From Cephalopachus bancanus (lineage: Eukaryota; Chordata; Mammalia; Primates; Tarsiidae): 64,000 nt of DNA. The DNA is taken from NCBI GenBank assembly GCA_027257055.1, contig JAPVLO010000059.1:3534001-3598000 (forward strand). Reading direction: 5' to 3'. The notes below the pieces were generated by a model. That model did no database searches. It was not told where the DNA came from and saw only the letters and a list, made by a program, of their open reading frames with translations. Positions 1 to 11,691 of the stretch are shown one piece after another (positions within the stretch are counted from its first letter, which is position 1; each line of letters starts with the position of its first letter). A program made the translations under genes and the position numbers.

Positions 1-140
1 TTTTCTAAATACTTCATTGTAATTCAGGCGAATCTTGTAGTTTCACACACACATACTTGGACACACACATAATTTAGCCCATCAAATATTTTTCATTGCC
101 AGATATCTCGGTGCCTTGACACATTTTAACTAATATTATA

Positions 141-443
141 GCCGGGCTCAGTGACTCAGCCTGTAATCCCGTGCTTTTGGAGGCTGAAGTGAGTGGATTG
201 CCTGAGCCTGCAGGTTCGAGACCCGCCTGGGCAACTTGGCGAGATCTCATCTCTACAACAAATTAAAAAATTAGCTGGGCGTGGTAGTGCGCGCCTGAAG
301 TTCCAGCTACTTGGAAAGCTGAGGCAGAAGGATCACCAGAGCCCAGCAGGTCGAGGCTGCGGGGACCAGAGCGGCCACTGCACTCCAGTCTGGGCGACTG
401 AGTGAGACGCCAACTCAAAAAAAAAAACAAACCAAAAAAAAAA
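141..443 (+). mobile_element. Alu SINE, lineage-specific dimer
   Basis: A complete dimeric Alu with left arm, A-rich linker (acaacaaatt), right arm and A-rich tail. It has the lineage features: the shortened head (ctcagcctgtaatc), the B-box region ggttcgagacccgcc and a tail like caactcaaaa. Target duplication aactaata is seen at 129-136 and again just after the tail near 444. The pairing at the T-arm-like stem (210-226) has one mismatch. The short reading frame at 193-405 is only Alu sequence. Confidence 0.93.
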
Positions 444-789
444 AACTAATACTGTAAGTTGCACCTGACTCTCTGGAGACAGACATCTCTTGGAAAATGG
501 AGAATGGATAGTTCATGCATAGTCTGCTATCTTTGTATTTTTATTTACCACAAGCCACTAATTTCCATTTTTCACCTGAGAGCTATTCTACGCCTTCCCC
601 TGGTTAGGGGGTAAGGGGACCAGGTAGAATTAGGGATTGGGTAACTGTTTGAACATGGATCAACAATTTCTTTCTCATCAGCTTCCTTAGTTACATAGAT
701 TGAGAATCCTGCGTGAGGATTATCTGTTCTTTGAGCCTCGATTTAGTTTGGGTAAGAAGAATACGTTACTAATCAGTGTGTGTTTAGTA
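444..789. other. Unique AT-rich DNA, nothing recognised
   Basis: No repeat family, RNA gene or convincing coding signal was seen here. The short frame at 700-888 runs into a MIR and has no recognisable protein features. Confidence 0.5.
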
Positions 790-960
790 TGGGACATGTG
801 CTGTGTAATACCTGGTACCTACCTTATCCAACTGAATCTTTACAACAGCCTCTGGAAGCAATCTCTATTATTCTCATTTTACAAGTGAGGAAATGGCACT
901 AAACTAACTTGTTCAGCTAAGGTCACACAACTAGATACAGATTTTTGGACACTGCAGTCA
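790..960 (-). mobile_element. MIR SINE fragment
   Basis: The plus strand reads like the reverse complement of MIR: a tract like 'acctacc...cattttacaagtgaggaaa' followed by 'aaggtcacacaactag'. Such fragments are ancient tRNA-derived SINEs common to mammals. Ends are approximate because the copy is strongly diverged. Confidence 0.7.
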
Positions 961-1272
961 ACCAATTTAGTGGCTTGGATCAAGATCCTAATAAATCAGT
1001 GATGTGTTTTTGGTTGATGCATATTTACTTAATTATAGTGTATGCAAATGAAAGCCATAGATATAGGCCTATGATTAAAATCTGCCCATTGATTATATTT
1101 CTAAAAGTTTATTTTCTATCTGTGCCTCAGTAGCTAAATTTTGCCAACTTTTCACGTTATATCCTTTATAGTTTGATTAGAAAGAAACCACTTTTCAAAT
1201 GCATAGGGTCCCAGGGTGGTAGAATGGCTTGATTATTTGATATATTTCACTGATTGATTGAGTTGGCATTCT

Positions 1273-1516
1273 ACTCTTACCCAGGCTGGAGCTTAGTGGC
1301 ATGATCACAGCTCACTACAGCCTTGACCTCCTGGGCTCAGGTGATCTTTCGCCTCAGCCACCTGAGTAGCTGGGACTACAGGTGTGTCCTTGCTCGTTTT
1401 TTGATTTTTTTGTACAGCCGAGATCTCACTGATCTCGAATTTGCGGGCTCAAGCAATCCTCCTGCCTCAGTCTCCCAAAATGCTGGGATTATATACATAA
1501 ACCACCATACCCGGCC
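1273..1516 (-). mobile_element. AluJ-like SINE fragment
   Basis: Reverse-orientation Alu beginning inside the right arm (cccaggctgga) and ending at the Alu head (cacccatac-like ccggcc). It keeps the older 'ctcactacagccttgacctcctgggctcag' pattern (written here in pieces) typical of AluJ and lacks the poly-T tail, so its 3' end is missing. It is clearly older than the lineage-specific copies. Confidence 0.85.
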
Positions 1517-2664
1517 AATATATTTCTTAAATTAGCAATTTCTGAAAGTCAACAGCCCTTTTAGATGTGGAACAACTGGACCATAAGTTAGATATAAACT
1601 GTGCTGGACTGTGGGATGGGATGGGAAGGGAAGTAACCTGTAGAATTTCAAAAGGTAGCTTGTGTACCGCCTTTCCTCATGAATTAAAATTTATGAAAGC
1701 TGTTTGGGAAATTCAGTACCCAGAGGTACAAATACCACATTTGGAAACACAACATGCTGTGTGCAGAGCTTGAGCAGAGAGTCTAGATGTTGAGTAGATT
1801 AGGATGATTTATCTTCATTAGACAAACAGTACAGCCCAACTGCTAAGTAAGGGACTGTGGCTGGGATATGAGGCTCAACTTGAGTAGCTTCCAGTCTCAT
1901 CAGCAAACCAAAGGCATGCATGTGACTGCCCTCCCCCAAGCCAAAGAAAGACAGATGATGAAGGGAAAATGACTGTCATTTTAAAAGACATTTGAAAACC
2001 AGCAGCTGAGGAAAGGACTCCAGATACTTGAAAGGGTAGCCTGATGGGCTTTTAAAAAAATGAAGGAAAGGATAGAGATTCCTGTTTTATCCCGGAAAGA
2101 GTCAACATGTGTTTTTAAATGTCTACTTAGTCTAATAGTCTATACAGATAGAGGTCTTTGAATACACAGTGGGGGAAGCAAGAATTAGAAGGAGTCTGGT
2201 GGAGTTGGAATTGGCAGGTGTAACCTGATGCCATTTCCCTTTATCTTCCTCTTATTTTGAAAGAAGTACAATCCATTGTAGCATTTTCCTTGGCTTTGCA
2301 TCTTTGATCTCTCCAGCTGGGAGCATCCCCAGACAAGATGACCACCTTCCTGGTAAAAAGTTCACCTATTGAGGGCCCAAAGTGAATTTTCTGTTCTGGC
2401 TTCTCAGCTTGGCATCCCATGTTTCTAGAGAAAGATTACCTGAACTACTTCATAATCCTGTCATAACCATGTCCCATTTTGATAACTACAAAAATAACCC
2501 CAAATATGTTCACTTTCCATTGGTTGTTTGACTCAAAACTTTGTTTTTGTTCTCCAAAAGTAAATGCCCATTATAATGCTCAGTAGGCTCTTTCAGGTGG
2601 CACCCCTCATCCCTGTTTTGGGATGCCTCCCAATACTCACCCCTCATTAAAGATCTATGCATTA
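1517..2664. other. Unique DNA, no gene or repeat recognised
   Basis: About 1.1 kb between an AluJ fragment and a MER1-type transposon. I see no coding frame above about 70 codons and no known repeat. Confidence 0.45.
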
Positions 2665-2960
2665 CAATGGTCCCCAACCTTTTCGGCACCAGGGACCAGT
2701 TTCCTGGAACACAATTTTTCCATGGACGGTGGAGGAGGGGAGATATCAGACATTAGATTCTCATAAGGAGTGCATAACGTGGATCCCTCGCATGCACAGT
2801 TTGCAATAGGGTAAGCTCCTATGAGAATCTAATGCCGCCACTGATCTGAGAGGAAACAGAGCTCTGCTCACCCACCTGCTGCTCACCTCCTGCTGTGCAG
2901 CCTGGTTTTTAACTGGCCACGGGCAATAACTGGTCTGTGGCTCGAGGCTTGGGGACCCCG
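2665..2960 (+). mobile_element. MER1-type hAT-Charlie non-autonomous DNA transposon
   Basis: Starts 'caatggtccccaacctttt' and ends 'ggcttggggaccccg', the terminal inverted repeats of a MER1/Charlie3-type element. The flanks are atgcatta (2657-2664) and atgtatta (2961-2968), an 8-bp target duplication with one mismatch, as expected of hAT transposition. Internally it carries two near-inverted 'agattctcat'-type segments known from this family. The exact subfamily (MER1A, MER1B or MER3) is from memory. The 115-codon minus-strand frame at 2761-3108 is partly this repeat and is not a gene. Confidence 0.85.
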
Positions 2961-5224
2961 ATGTATTAGATACAGCTTTTTTCCCCTTTCCTTTCTCTTC
3001 CTTGAAGGCTTTTCTGGAGTAATGACTTTTTTTCCTTAAGTGAGGACAGTCATTCCTCAGTGAAGTATGTTTGACTAGGAGAGGGAGAGAATATTTATGG
3101 AGCGACACCAGTCTGATGTGATTGAGAAACTAATAGAACACAAGAAGGCTGTGCCACAATCACATCAGATAGTTTGAAAAGCTTGCTGCCTCAGGGATGG
3201 ATGTACATACAAACTCCCAAATGGTACATTAATTGATTTTGATTATATGACTCCAAAGCTTGAGCATTTCAAACTGTTTTCAGACTAATGGCTGCCACAT
3301 TTGGCAAGGAGCCCAACTGTGTGTTGGGTTCATTTCAAAAGGAGATCTTGATAGCACATCAGGAGGAAGGAATATGCATGCTTGGTTTTTGAGTAGTTGC
3401 TTGGTTTCAGAGGATTTTGTATTGATTGTCCTTAAAAGGTACCAGAGATTTAGCTCCCTCACCAGCTTTTAAGTCATACAGTGAGCCTGGTCAGTATATG
3501 CAGAACCTTAACAATATCGTCTTAAGGTCTCCTTGTTAGAACCCAGCTGGTCAGAGGTTCACAGGGTTTAATGGAATTATGTGGGAAGTGAAGGGTGATC
3601 ACAAGGAGAAGTAAAATCCGTGACACCTTGCCCCCTTCAGTTTGTCCCACTTTTCTTCAGCTGCCCTGCTTCTGGAACATTTTCTTTCTCTATTTTGATT
3701 GTCCCCTTAAGCAATTTACTAATTAGACATGAAAACTGTCTATCCTCTTGATCCCAAAGCAAAACTGATGAGCACAGCAAACGAAAGCATTTCGGCCAGA
3801 AAAGAACAAAGATACACCCGATGCAGGAATTCGAAGCCAGAGCCAACAGGATAACCCAGGTTGGGTGGCCATATGCCCAGTTAATGCCAGCTTGTTCTAG
3901 TGTCATTATTAATAGTGCCCCTTTCACTCTCAAAAGTGTCCCAGTTTATAAAGTGAATTATGAGGTCACCACAGGCATGAGGGGTCAATGGGAAGCAGGG
4001 TGGATGGAGGTGTAAATGGGAGGGGTCTTGTCTAGGGGCGACAGGTACTTAGCTCCACTGGCAGGTTACGTGATGTGCACCCACTCTTGCCCAAACTAAA
4101 TTTCAAGAGAGACCGGAAATTTGGATTTTTTTAGGTGAATATTATAATGTTAACACGTTAGTAGTTAGTGTTATGAAAAACACCGTAGTGGGAGGAAATG
4201 GCAAAATATGTGGGTGACCATTGGCTGCTTTTGGATGAAGTTCTTCATTCTTTCCTTAAAAAAAAAGAGAGAGAGAGAGATTAAGGGAAAAAAATGAGGA
4301 CACGGAAAACCCAGATGGTAGAGGCTGTGGGAATACATTGGTGAACAAACTTTTCCTAGAAATGTTTGTGATCATCAGGTTGTGGGACAGGGTGCCTTGG
4401 GGTGAGGAATATGGGAGAATGGCAGCATGCAGTAGAATAATTATTGGCACCTAGTTGGTGTTTGGTGCCTACAGGGTAACTTGCTGGCCAATGGGAATCT
4501 GAACATGGCACATGCTGTGCACACTGTGGGATGTGTTTAGTATGTGGGAAACAAAGAGCTGTATAGAAATCATTATTTTCAAATGTGGCTGTGACTTTTA
4601 GGTTGTGAATTTTTGTTCCTTTCCATAGCCGCTTTAGATGACAGCTTGGGTTTTGAGTCAGGTTGAGTTAATCTTATATCTTTATGTTCTCCTAAAAAAA
4701 AAAAAAAAGTAGCAGTGTTCAAGCTTCCCTGGAGCCATTTCTGTCTCTGTGAAACAGGCGATTTAAGGTCCATCCTGTCCTAAAAGCTTTTAGCTTGTGA
4801 AAATCTTCTTTTCTTGCTTTTAAAACCTTCACTTGTGTTTAGTTAGAATAAATGGCATTCCTGGATCTGTTAAATAGGCAGTTAATAATGCCACAGAAGC
4901 TGCCCACTGCATACCCAACCATAAAACTTGCTCAGAGGGCAAGATATATATCGGAATATTCTGTAATGATCAAATGCTGAAACATTACAATCAGCCTTGA
5001 CCCTGCAATCTGCATGCTTAATGGCAGCCTTCATTTACAGTGGGGTATTGATCGGCTTTTAGTTTGTCCTGATGGTTGACTGGATCTTCATAATCTATTC
5101 ATGTCAGACTGCCTGCTAGTACCAGCTTGAATTCAGCTTTTCAGATGAAACATTGTCATAGGGAGAGGACTAGGCTGTTTGTTTCACCTTGATATATTTC
5201 CCAATATATGCTTCATTCTCTGGT
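2961..5224. other. Unique AT-rich DNA with possible conserved block
   Basis: No repeat is recognised apart from a short GA run near 4266-4280 and a poly-A near 4695. The part at about 4880-5160 is repeat-free and has a mixed, non-degenerate composition, so it is a candidate conserved non-coding element. No reading frame here looks like a protein. Confidence 0.4.
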
Positions 5225-5355
5225 GGCAGCTTTTCATTCCTCTATAAAATCTGGATTATAAAGACTCATGCCCCATGGAGATTTTATGGGATTTAGATGA
5301 GATAACTCATGTAAAGTGTTTGATATCGGCACCAGGTAAATGGTAGCCATTATGA
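5225..5355 (+). mobile_element. MIR SINE fragment
   Basis: Contains the MIR 3' half: 'ctataaaatctgg', then 'gatgagataactcatgtaaagtg' in pieces, then 'gcaccaggtaaatggtag'. Diverged, with approximate ends. Confidence 0.65.
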
Positions 5356-6289
5356 TTTTTCTTGCTGTGGAAGTAAAATTTTTAAGATCCTGAATTTTGG
5401 ATTAGTAATGCTGCTGACCATGTAGGAAAGTTGAAAAAACAGTGTTGGCTTCATTTTTTTGATTATTGAAAAGTAAACTAGTAATGAAAACAAATAGCAT
5501 AAAATAAATTTTGAGGATAGTTAGTGAAATGCAGATATGAACTGTAAACTAGATCCCATTATATCAATGCTACATTCTCTGAATTTGATAGTTGTACTAT
5601 GATCATATAAGAGAATGTCTTTGTCTTAAGAAATTCACTCAAGTATCTGGGTTGAAGGGACATGATGTCTATAAGCTCTACTCAAATGGTTGAGGAAAAA
5701 ATATATGCATAGAGAATTATAAAGCAGATACTGCTAAATGTTGACAGTCACCAGCATAGGTGATAGGCATATAGGGGTTGTTGTAATAGTCAATGTAAAA
5801 AAGTTTTTAATAAAGTGGGATGGTGAGGGGAATGTAGCTGATAAATGTTCTGTTTTTATTTGCCAAGTGAAAACTATGGGTTTATTTCTCACAGAGCTTT
5901 TGGTCCAAAGGTGGATCTCTCCCAATTAGTTTCTTTGTGCTACCCTTCTTTCCCACCCTTCAACTCTTGAGTCTTGGGGATGGTCATTTGAAAAAAAGAA
6001 CTTCCTCTTCTAGCTCTTAGTGCCCCTGCTGTTTTGCTCCCAACTCCCAGTCATAATCCTTTGTTCATGATATTATAATCATCACCACAAGTGGCTAATT
6101 GTGATGTCACAAATGGAAGATTATGACTCAAATGAGGAATAAACAGCAGGGGTGGATTAATTCCTAAGCAACGAAGAAGATTCTGTTTGGTGCAAATGCC
6201 CCAGGGTAATAAAATTTAAAACCAGAAAAAGAGGAAGACAAAGATGAACATATGTGATCTATTAGCTAAATTGTCTTTAAGTGGAAAGC

Positions 6290-6399
6290 TCCTCTCTCTC
6301 TCTCTCTCTCCCCCCTCCTCCCCCCTCCTCCCCCCTCTTCCCCCTCCTCCCCCTCCTCCCCCTCCCCCATCCCTCTCTCCCCCTCTTCCTCTCCCCCTT
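6290..6399. repeat. Polypyrimidine tract (CT/CCCCTCCT repeats)
   Basis: About 110 bases that are pyrimidine except for one A at 6369. It begins as a CT dinucleotide run and becomes tandem C-rich units of 6-8 bases. The minus strand is therefore a series of G5-G6 runs separated by A or AGA, which could form G-quadruplex or triplex DNA. Confidence 0.95.
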
Positions 6400-8234
6400 A
6401 CTTAATTTTCCATGTGGTGTGAATGGCTCCTTTATGGTAGATAAATGGATTTGTTTTTAGTCCTAACAAAGCTCAAGGTGTCTTGCTGACTAATTACAGA
6501 GATGTCACACCTGGGCTGAAAAGTGGGTCATTATGAAGCCATTGAGGTGTTTGTATTTTCCATAAAGTTGAACTGCTCTTTGCAGTCAGCACTGCAAAAG
6601 TCAAGCTATAAAGATTAGCAGGATGGCTGAAGACAGCTGGGCTGATAATTGACAGCAGTCCCAACCTGGAAACCCTGGGTAAGGCTGGCCAAGGCAGAAC
6701 GGCATTAGTCACTCAGGACAGTTTTCTGAATGGGTGACATGTAAATGAAGTAGTGGGTAACAGCTGTTGCTATGGATTGCACTAGAAATAGTAGTCAATT
6801 TTCCGTGGAACAGCAATTTTCAATTGCAAGTCAAGGATGTATTTTCCCCCCCTTCGGAAATATGTGGTTCCCATACTGTTGGGTTAAGCACACATCCAAA
6901 TTCTCCTCTGCAAATGACACTTCACAGCTCCGTTATCCTTGGGGTTACTTGGCTGTCTCAGGAATACTTTTGCGTTTGTGGCCTTTTCTAAACCCATGAT
7001 TTCAGTAGCCAAACTAAACCGGAAACCCCTTTAAGTTGTTTTCCTCTTCATGGGACATAGCGTTTCTTTCTTCCTTCAGTTATATTTAGTTCTCTTGCGC
7101 ACTTGAGCTCTCACTTGACTTATGACTTAACCCTCACCAGAATATTGGAAGCCTTCTTGAAAAACATCGGTGAAAGACTTGAGGCTACAGTTTGGCACTG
7201 GCAGCAGAGCAAATAAACCCACATTTAAGAAACATGGTAAATTTAGTTATAAAGGAGACTTCCCATTTGAGTCTAGGCATTTAATAATAGCCTTTATACA
7301 CAAAGTAGAAATTATGTGATTATTTTCTTGGGGCTGTGATTAGAATGTGTTGCTATATTGGTAACATTTAGAAACGTGCAACTTCATCCTGGTTTAGATA
7401 CAGCTCGGTTGGTACCAGCAGGCATGATGTAAACATGGTCTTGCAGTTGTACTCCTGAGGTTCCCTGGAGTCAAAACAACTATGAGAGGGTCATGTGCCA
7501 TTATTTTCTCCTTTTTCCTGGAGGCCATCAGAGATGTTATTTTGTGCTTTTAAGAGTAGCTCAAACAGCAAGCAGTGTTGCCCTCTGAGGCGTTAGGCGA
7601 TCCCATCCTGTCCTGTTCCACATATTGGGGTGTGGTGGTGGTGGGGAGGGATTGTTTTCTCGCTGTTTCCTGCAGGTTGTGTTTTCGGGATGCATCCATG
7701 GGCCTGTATATGTCCCTTTAGGGAGTGGTTGCCTGTTCTTTCAAGGTGAGTGAACGTTTAGTTTTTTCCTTTCGGCATCTTTCAGTTTGGAGCTTTTACA
7801 GCCCTTTTAAAAAATGCAGTCATTTCTGTGTGGGCTTTCTCTGAGCCAGTATTTGCCACACTCCAGTGATATTGGGAATAACAAAGGGAACATGTCCAAG
7901 CCCAGAGGGGCTCTGTGTCAACATGTGACAGGAGCTCCCAAGCCTGGTGTGGTTGTTATTGTGGGAAGTCCACTAGCCAGTGCTGTGGGAAAGACAAACG
8001 TCGTCAAAGCAGTGGCCTGAGATCCTGGGGCATTCACAGCTTAGTTTAGAGCCAAAACCAGACCATGTGAAACAGCTTAGAACAATTTCAAAACCAAGAA
8101 TCAGCAAATGTGGATTAATATAGATTAAAACTTGCCTATAAGTTTTCATGGGAAAGGCTTCCTGGAGTAGATGAGATTGGGAAGCAAGTTCTAAAAGAGC
8201 CAATAGAGGGTGGTGAAGATGACTGTGATTTTTG
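6400..8234. other. Unique DNA, no gene or repeat recognised
   Basis: About 1.8 kb with no recognisable repeat family. The overlapping 74-75 codon frames near 6767-6999 are in different frames of the same stretch and have no conserved motif. Confidence 0.4.
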
Positions 8235-8485
8235 TCACCAAAATTACCTGGGTGTGAATTCCTTCCCTGCCATTGACTGACCTTGGGACAAATTATTTAA
8301 CTCAAACCTGTCTCCTCTTTTTCTCCCCTTCTCTCTCTCTCCCCCCTCCTTCTCCTCTTTCTTCATTCTCTCCCCTCCCTCTCTCATTCTCTTTCTTAAG
8401 TGCAAGAGTGCCTACCCACCTCCTCAGGTGGTTATGAGTATTACATGAGACCATGCAAGTGCAGAATTGGGCAAAATGCCTGCAC
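8235..8485 (+). mobile_element. MIR SINE split by a CT-rich tract
   Basis: The 5' part reads 'cctgggtgtgaattcc' and 'gaccttgggacaaattattt', matching MIR. The 3' part 'ttatgagtattacatgaga' resumes after a pyrimidine-rich tract at about 8312-8399. The tract sits where MIR normally carries 'cctcatctgtaaaatggg', so it probably grew in place. Confidence 0.6.
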
Positions 8486-9404
8486 TTAGTAAATTGAGAA
8501 TTTGGAATTCTCAGTGGAGGCAGTGGGCGTGTAAGGCAGGGAAACTGGCATGTGCAAACAGCAAACTGAGGGAGAAGGATTTTACCAAGTGCCCTATTAT
8601 GAACAGCAGATTAGTTGGTGAGAAAGAAAGGTCTGGCCAAGGAGTTGGAGAGAGTTTGGATAAAGTTAGGAGTGTTCTTGTTGGTCCAAAAGGGTTCTTT
8701 CTGGCTGCCTTAACTGATCAATTCAGCTGTGCAAGGGATTTACTAGGGGTTAGTGCCTGTGACAGAAGACGTGGGGGAGGAAGCAGGATTGGGCACGGAG
8801 AGTCTCAGAACATGCTACAGATCTGACACAGTGGCCGGAAACAGGCAGTCTCCAGTATCCGCCCACCACCCCACCCTGTGCAGCCCTTGGCTGGGGAAGA
8901 GCTTTGCCTTGACTCCAAAGCTGCTTGGATCCTTGCAGCTGAGCTGCAGGTCTTTCCTGAAGGGAGGCCCAAGTTATGGCCCTCCATGGCTACTCTACCC
9001 TCTGAGTTGGAGTCCCCATTCTATCTTATTTCTATCACGTTGTCTTGTTTTTTTCCTTCAGAGCGTTTTATCATCAACTGTAATAAAAATGTGTCCAGTT
9101 CATCTCTGTCCCCAGAGTGTGGCTCTTGTATAATTGACTGCTGGCAGACTGAAGCACAGGGTGGGGGCGGGGGGCATTTCTTGGCAGTCTGGCATACAAG
9201 GGTGTCAGGTCTCTTATTGCTGTGATCTCTTGTTTGAGCTTGGAAACATGAGTTGCCTCTTGTTGGGATGTGAGGGGGAATGAGATTATTGGAAACAATT
9301 GCTGAGCTGTGCATTGTGGTGAACATGTGGTGCACATTTCCTGAGGTCTGGCGTGGGGAAGGACTAGCTTATATTTGTTTTAGTAGAAGGATGCATGTGT
9401 GCAT
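8486..9404. other. Unique DNA, overlapping short frames
   Basis: Several overlapping open frames of 100-126 codons occur on both strands between 8467 and 9337. Their overlap in different frames, lack of motifs and lack of splice context suggest chance openness in a GC-richer stretch. Confidence 0.4.
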
Positions 9405-9560
9405 GTCCACTTGCTGGGTGAGGAAACTGAGCTTTAGAGAACTTAGATATTAAGACTCTCCAGGGCCACTCACCTCAGGTGTGATAGAGATGGGATCTCA
9501 GCTCTTTCCACTCATCAAGTCTGTCATCCTAATTGCTCTGCTGTCATGTGGCAGATAGAG
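9405..9560 (-). mobile_element. MIR SINE fragment
   Basis: Reads 'gctgggtgaggaaactgag' followed by 'gatgggatctcagctc', the reverse complement of a MIR core. Diverged; ends approximate. Confidence 0.55.
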
Positions 9561-9674
9561 TTGAGAGTTAGGGAATGAATGAATGGAGAATTTGGCCCAC
9601 ACTACCCCTCTGATACTTCTCACTGTTCTCTGTGCCAGGGTTCATGGCCTTTTAGAAATGGCCTGTGCCGTAAT

Positions 9675-10255
9675 AGTTGGTGAGGTTGTGGGGAAATGAG
9701 TAATCTCAGATATCGCTAGTGGGGACTTCAAATTGGCACAGCTTCTGTAAAGGTGACTGGGCCATGTCCGCCACAGTTAGATTTGCCTGTACCCTTTGAT
9801 CCAGCAATTCTGCCCTCCAGGTGCTTACCCTGTAGAAGTACTTGTCCACAGTGCACAATGACTCATGTCAAGGTTATGCAGTAGTGTCTGAATTTGGGAA
9901 GGATTGGAAATAACCTGACAGCCTATAAATAGGGGCTGTTTTAATAAATTATGCTATGCTAAATAATGGCATATGTGCAGCTGTTATAATCAGTGAAGCA
10001 TCTCCCTATGAACGGGTACATATGTTTGTTTATATATCTGTATTTTCCTAGCTCTCTTGTTAATGGTGGGGGGAGGCAAAGTGTATAACTGTATTTAGAT
10101 TAGACTTTTTTAATGGGGCACATACAGAATTATCACTAACAGCATGGTAATAGGCAGGCACTGTCTTGAGGGGTGTGGGGAAGAGGTGAGGGAAGTTCAT
10201 CCTTTTGTTTTTTTGACTTTTGACTGTATAATATGTGAACGGTACCCATAGAAAC
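9675..10255 (+). mobile_element. L1M-type LINE 3' end
   Basis: Matches the end of L1 ORF2 and the old L1 3' UTR in sense: 'gttggtgaggttgtgggga', 'ccctttgatccagcaattc', 'gattggaaataacctgaca', then a tail like 'ttgactgtataatatgtgaa'. It is an old mammalian L1 (L1MC/L1ME type), heavily mutated and non-coding. It ends just before a solo LTR. Confidence 0.75.
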
Positions 10256-10296
10256 CTAGAAGAAACTTAGTTTATTCGTTAGTCTTTTTGCCTCAG

Positions 10297-11132
10297 TGTA
10301 GCCATTAGAAAGCATTCAGACATTCTGCAGCAGGACAAACAGCCTCCTATTCCATCTCCCTTGGCAAATCTCCTTCAGATACAAGATCAGGACAGCCCAA
10401 CCATTCATGGTTTAGCATAATAATCTCTAGTAAACTTTTAGGCTCCTTGAAGGCCGAAGGTCAAAGGTCATCCTTTGGCTGGCCAAAGTCGCAAAAGTAA
10501 TAATATGACCACCCCACCTTTGGTCAAGGAGTTCGTGAGTTGCAAATGTCTGAGTTTGTGAATTGCAAATGTCTAACAAGTCTCTTGCAGGAATCACCCC
10601 CCCCCCACCAGGGTTAACCTAATCAGCCCTCTGTGAACTACGAGACACAGATAAGCCCCACCATGGCAGCAATCATGTGACTAAACCACCCATCTGCCCG
10701 CCGTCCATCACCTGACATCATCAATACCTGCGCTTGTCTGCCCCTTTGTGATAACATGGAAGCAGACCACCACCCAATCACCGTAATGATCTTTCCCCAT
10801 CTAGGAGAATGGTTAAAAGGACTCAACCACCAGCAACCAGCGGCCATTGTCTTGCTAGACTCTGGTGTGGCCATGTGCTCTTTGAGCTATGGCTGTCGCC
10901 ATGCTTCCTGGCTTTGTTCACCTTGGGGAGGTGAATCTTCTTTCTTCCTTCTCTTTCTCTCTCTAACTTACTTTTAAATAAACTTTTCTTTCTTAACCTT
11001 TTTGTGTGTTGCAATTCTTTGCATCTACTCGGATCTCTGGGTTCCCAGCATGGCACCGCTGGCTTGCTGGCCCTGGCGGTGCTGCGCCCCTTGCTCCATC
11101 CATTTTCCCTCACCCTGTCCAGTACCCTAACA
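10297..11132 (+). mobile_element. Solo LTR of a class I (gammaretrovirus-like) endogenous retrovirus
   Basis: The layout is that of an LTR: a promoter-like U3 with a TATA-like ggttaaaagg at about 10812-10821, a pyrimidine-rich R region, a polyadenylation signal aataaa at 10977-10982 followed by a GT-rich stretch, and a CA 3' end (ccctaaca) at 11132. No primer-binding site or retroviral gene follows, so it is a solo LTR. The 5' end is uncertain; the TG at 10297 is one candidate and no target duplication was confirmed. Family name not assigned. Confidence 0.6.
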
Positions 11133-11404
11133 ATATGTGCATGCATTATCAGTTTGGAGAATGAAATTCAGCAAAGAAATCCCCAACACCAGCTAACCAA
11201 AAAATGAATTAGGCATTGGTCATTATGGCCAGGAAGAAGAGAGCAGGTGAAGCTTTCCAGTTAGACAGTATCTACACCGAAATGAAACCAAGTATCTGTT
11301 TCTAGTTGACAGGAAAACACCTAGGAAGTTTTCACCAAATTAGGAGGAAATATTGAAAGTGGTTCTGTAATTGGTCTAGAATCAAGTTGGTGGAAGGAAA
11401 ATAC

Positions 11405-11691
11405 GTTTTTTTTTGAGTTGGAGTCTCAGTTGCCTAGGCTGGAGTGCCTTGGTCACAGCAGCCTCAACCTGCTGGGCTCAGGTGATCCTTCTGCCTCAGC
11501 CTTCCAAGTAGCTGGAACCACAGGTGCTTGCCACCACACCTGGCTCATTTAAATGTTTTTAAATGTTTATTGTAGAGATGAGGTCTCACCAAATTGCCCA
11601 GGCTGATCTTGAACTCCTGGATTCAGGCAATCCTTTCTCCTCTGCTTCTCAAAGTGCTGGCATTACAGATATGAACCACCATGCCCAGCCT
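11405..11691 (-). mobile_element. Alu SINE, intermediate type
   Basis: Reverse-orientation full dimer from the poly-T to the Alu head (atgcccagcc). Flanks 'gaaaatacg' and 'gaaaaataag' look like a diverged target duplication. It already has the 'gagttggagtct' tail signature but an AluJ-like head (atatgaaccacc), so it is older than the lineage-specific copies. It appears to have inserted at the edge of a minus-strand LTR. Confidence 0.9.

Noticed and set aside
193..405. Open frame with arginine/proline-rich product, and similar frames at 14752, 22590, 27239, 29696, 36230, 43931, 46663 and others
   Set aside because: These are the translated right and left arms of Alu copies; the same peptide-like strings recur at each Alu.
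2761..3108. 115-codon minus-strand frame
   Set aside because: Largely inside a MER1-type DNA transposon and with no domain.
8467..9337. Cluster of 100-126 codon overlapping frames as a possible gene
   Set aside because: They overlap in different frames and strands with no motif, splice or codon pattern favouring one.
11004..11207. GC-richer patch as a CpG island or promoter of a gene
   Set aside because: It is the 3' part of a solo LTR, is short and has few CpGs.
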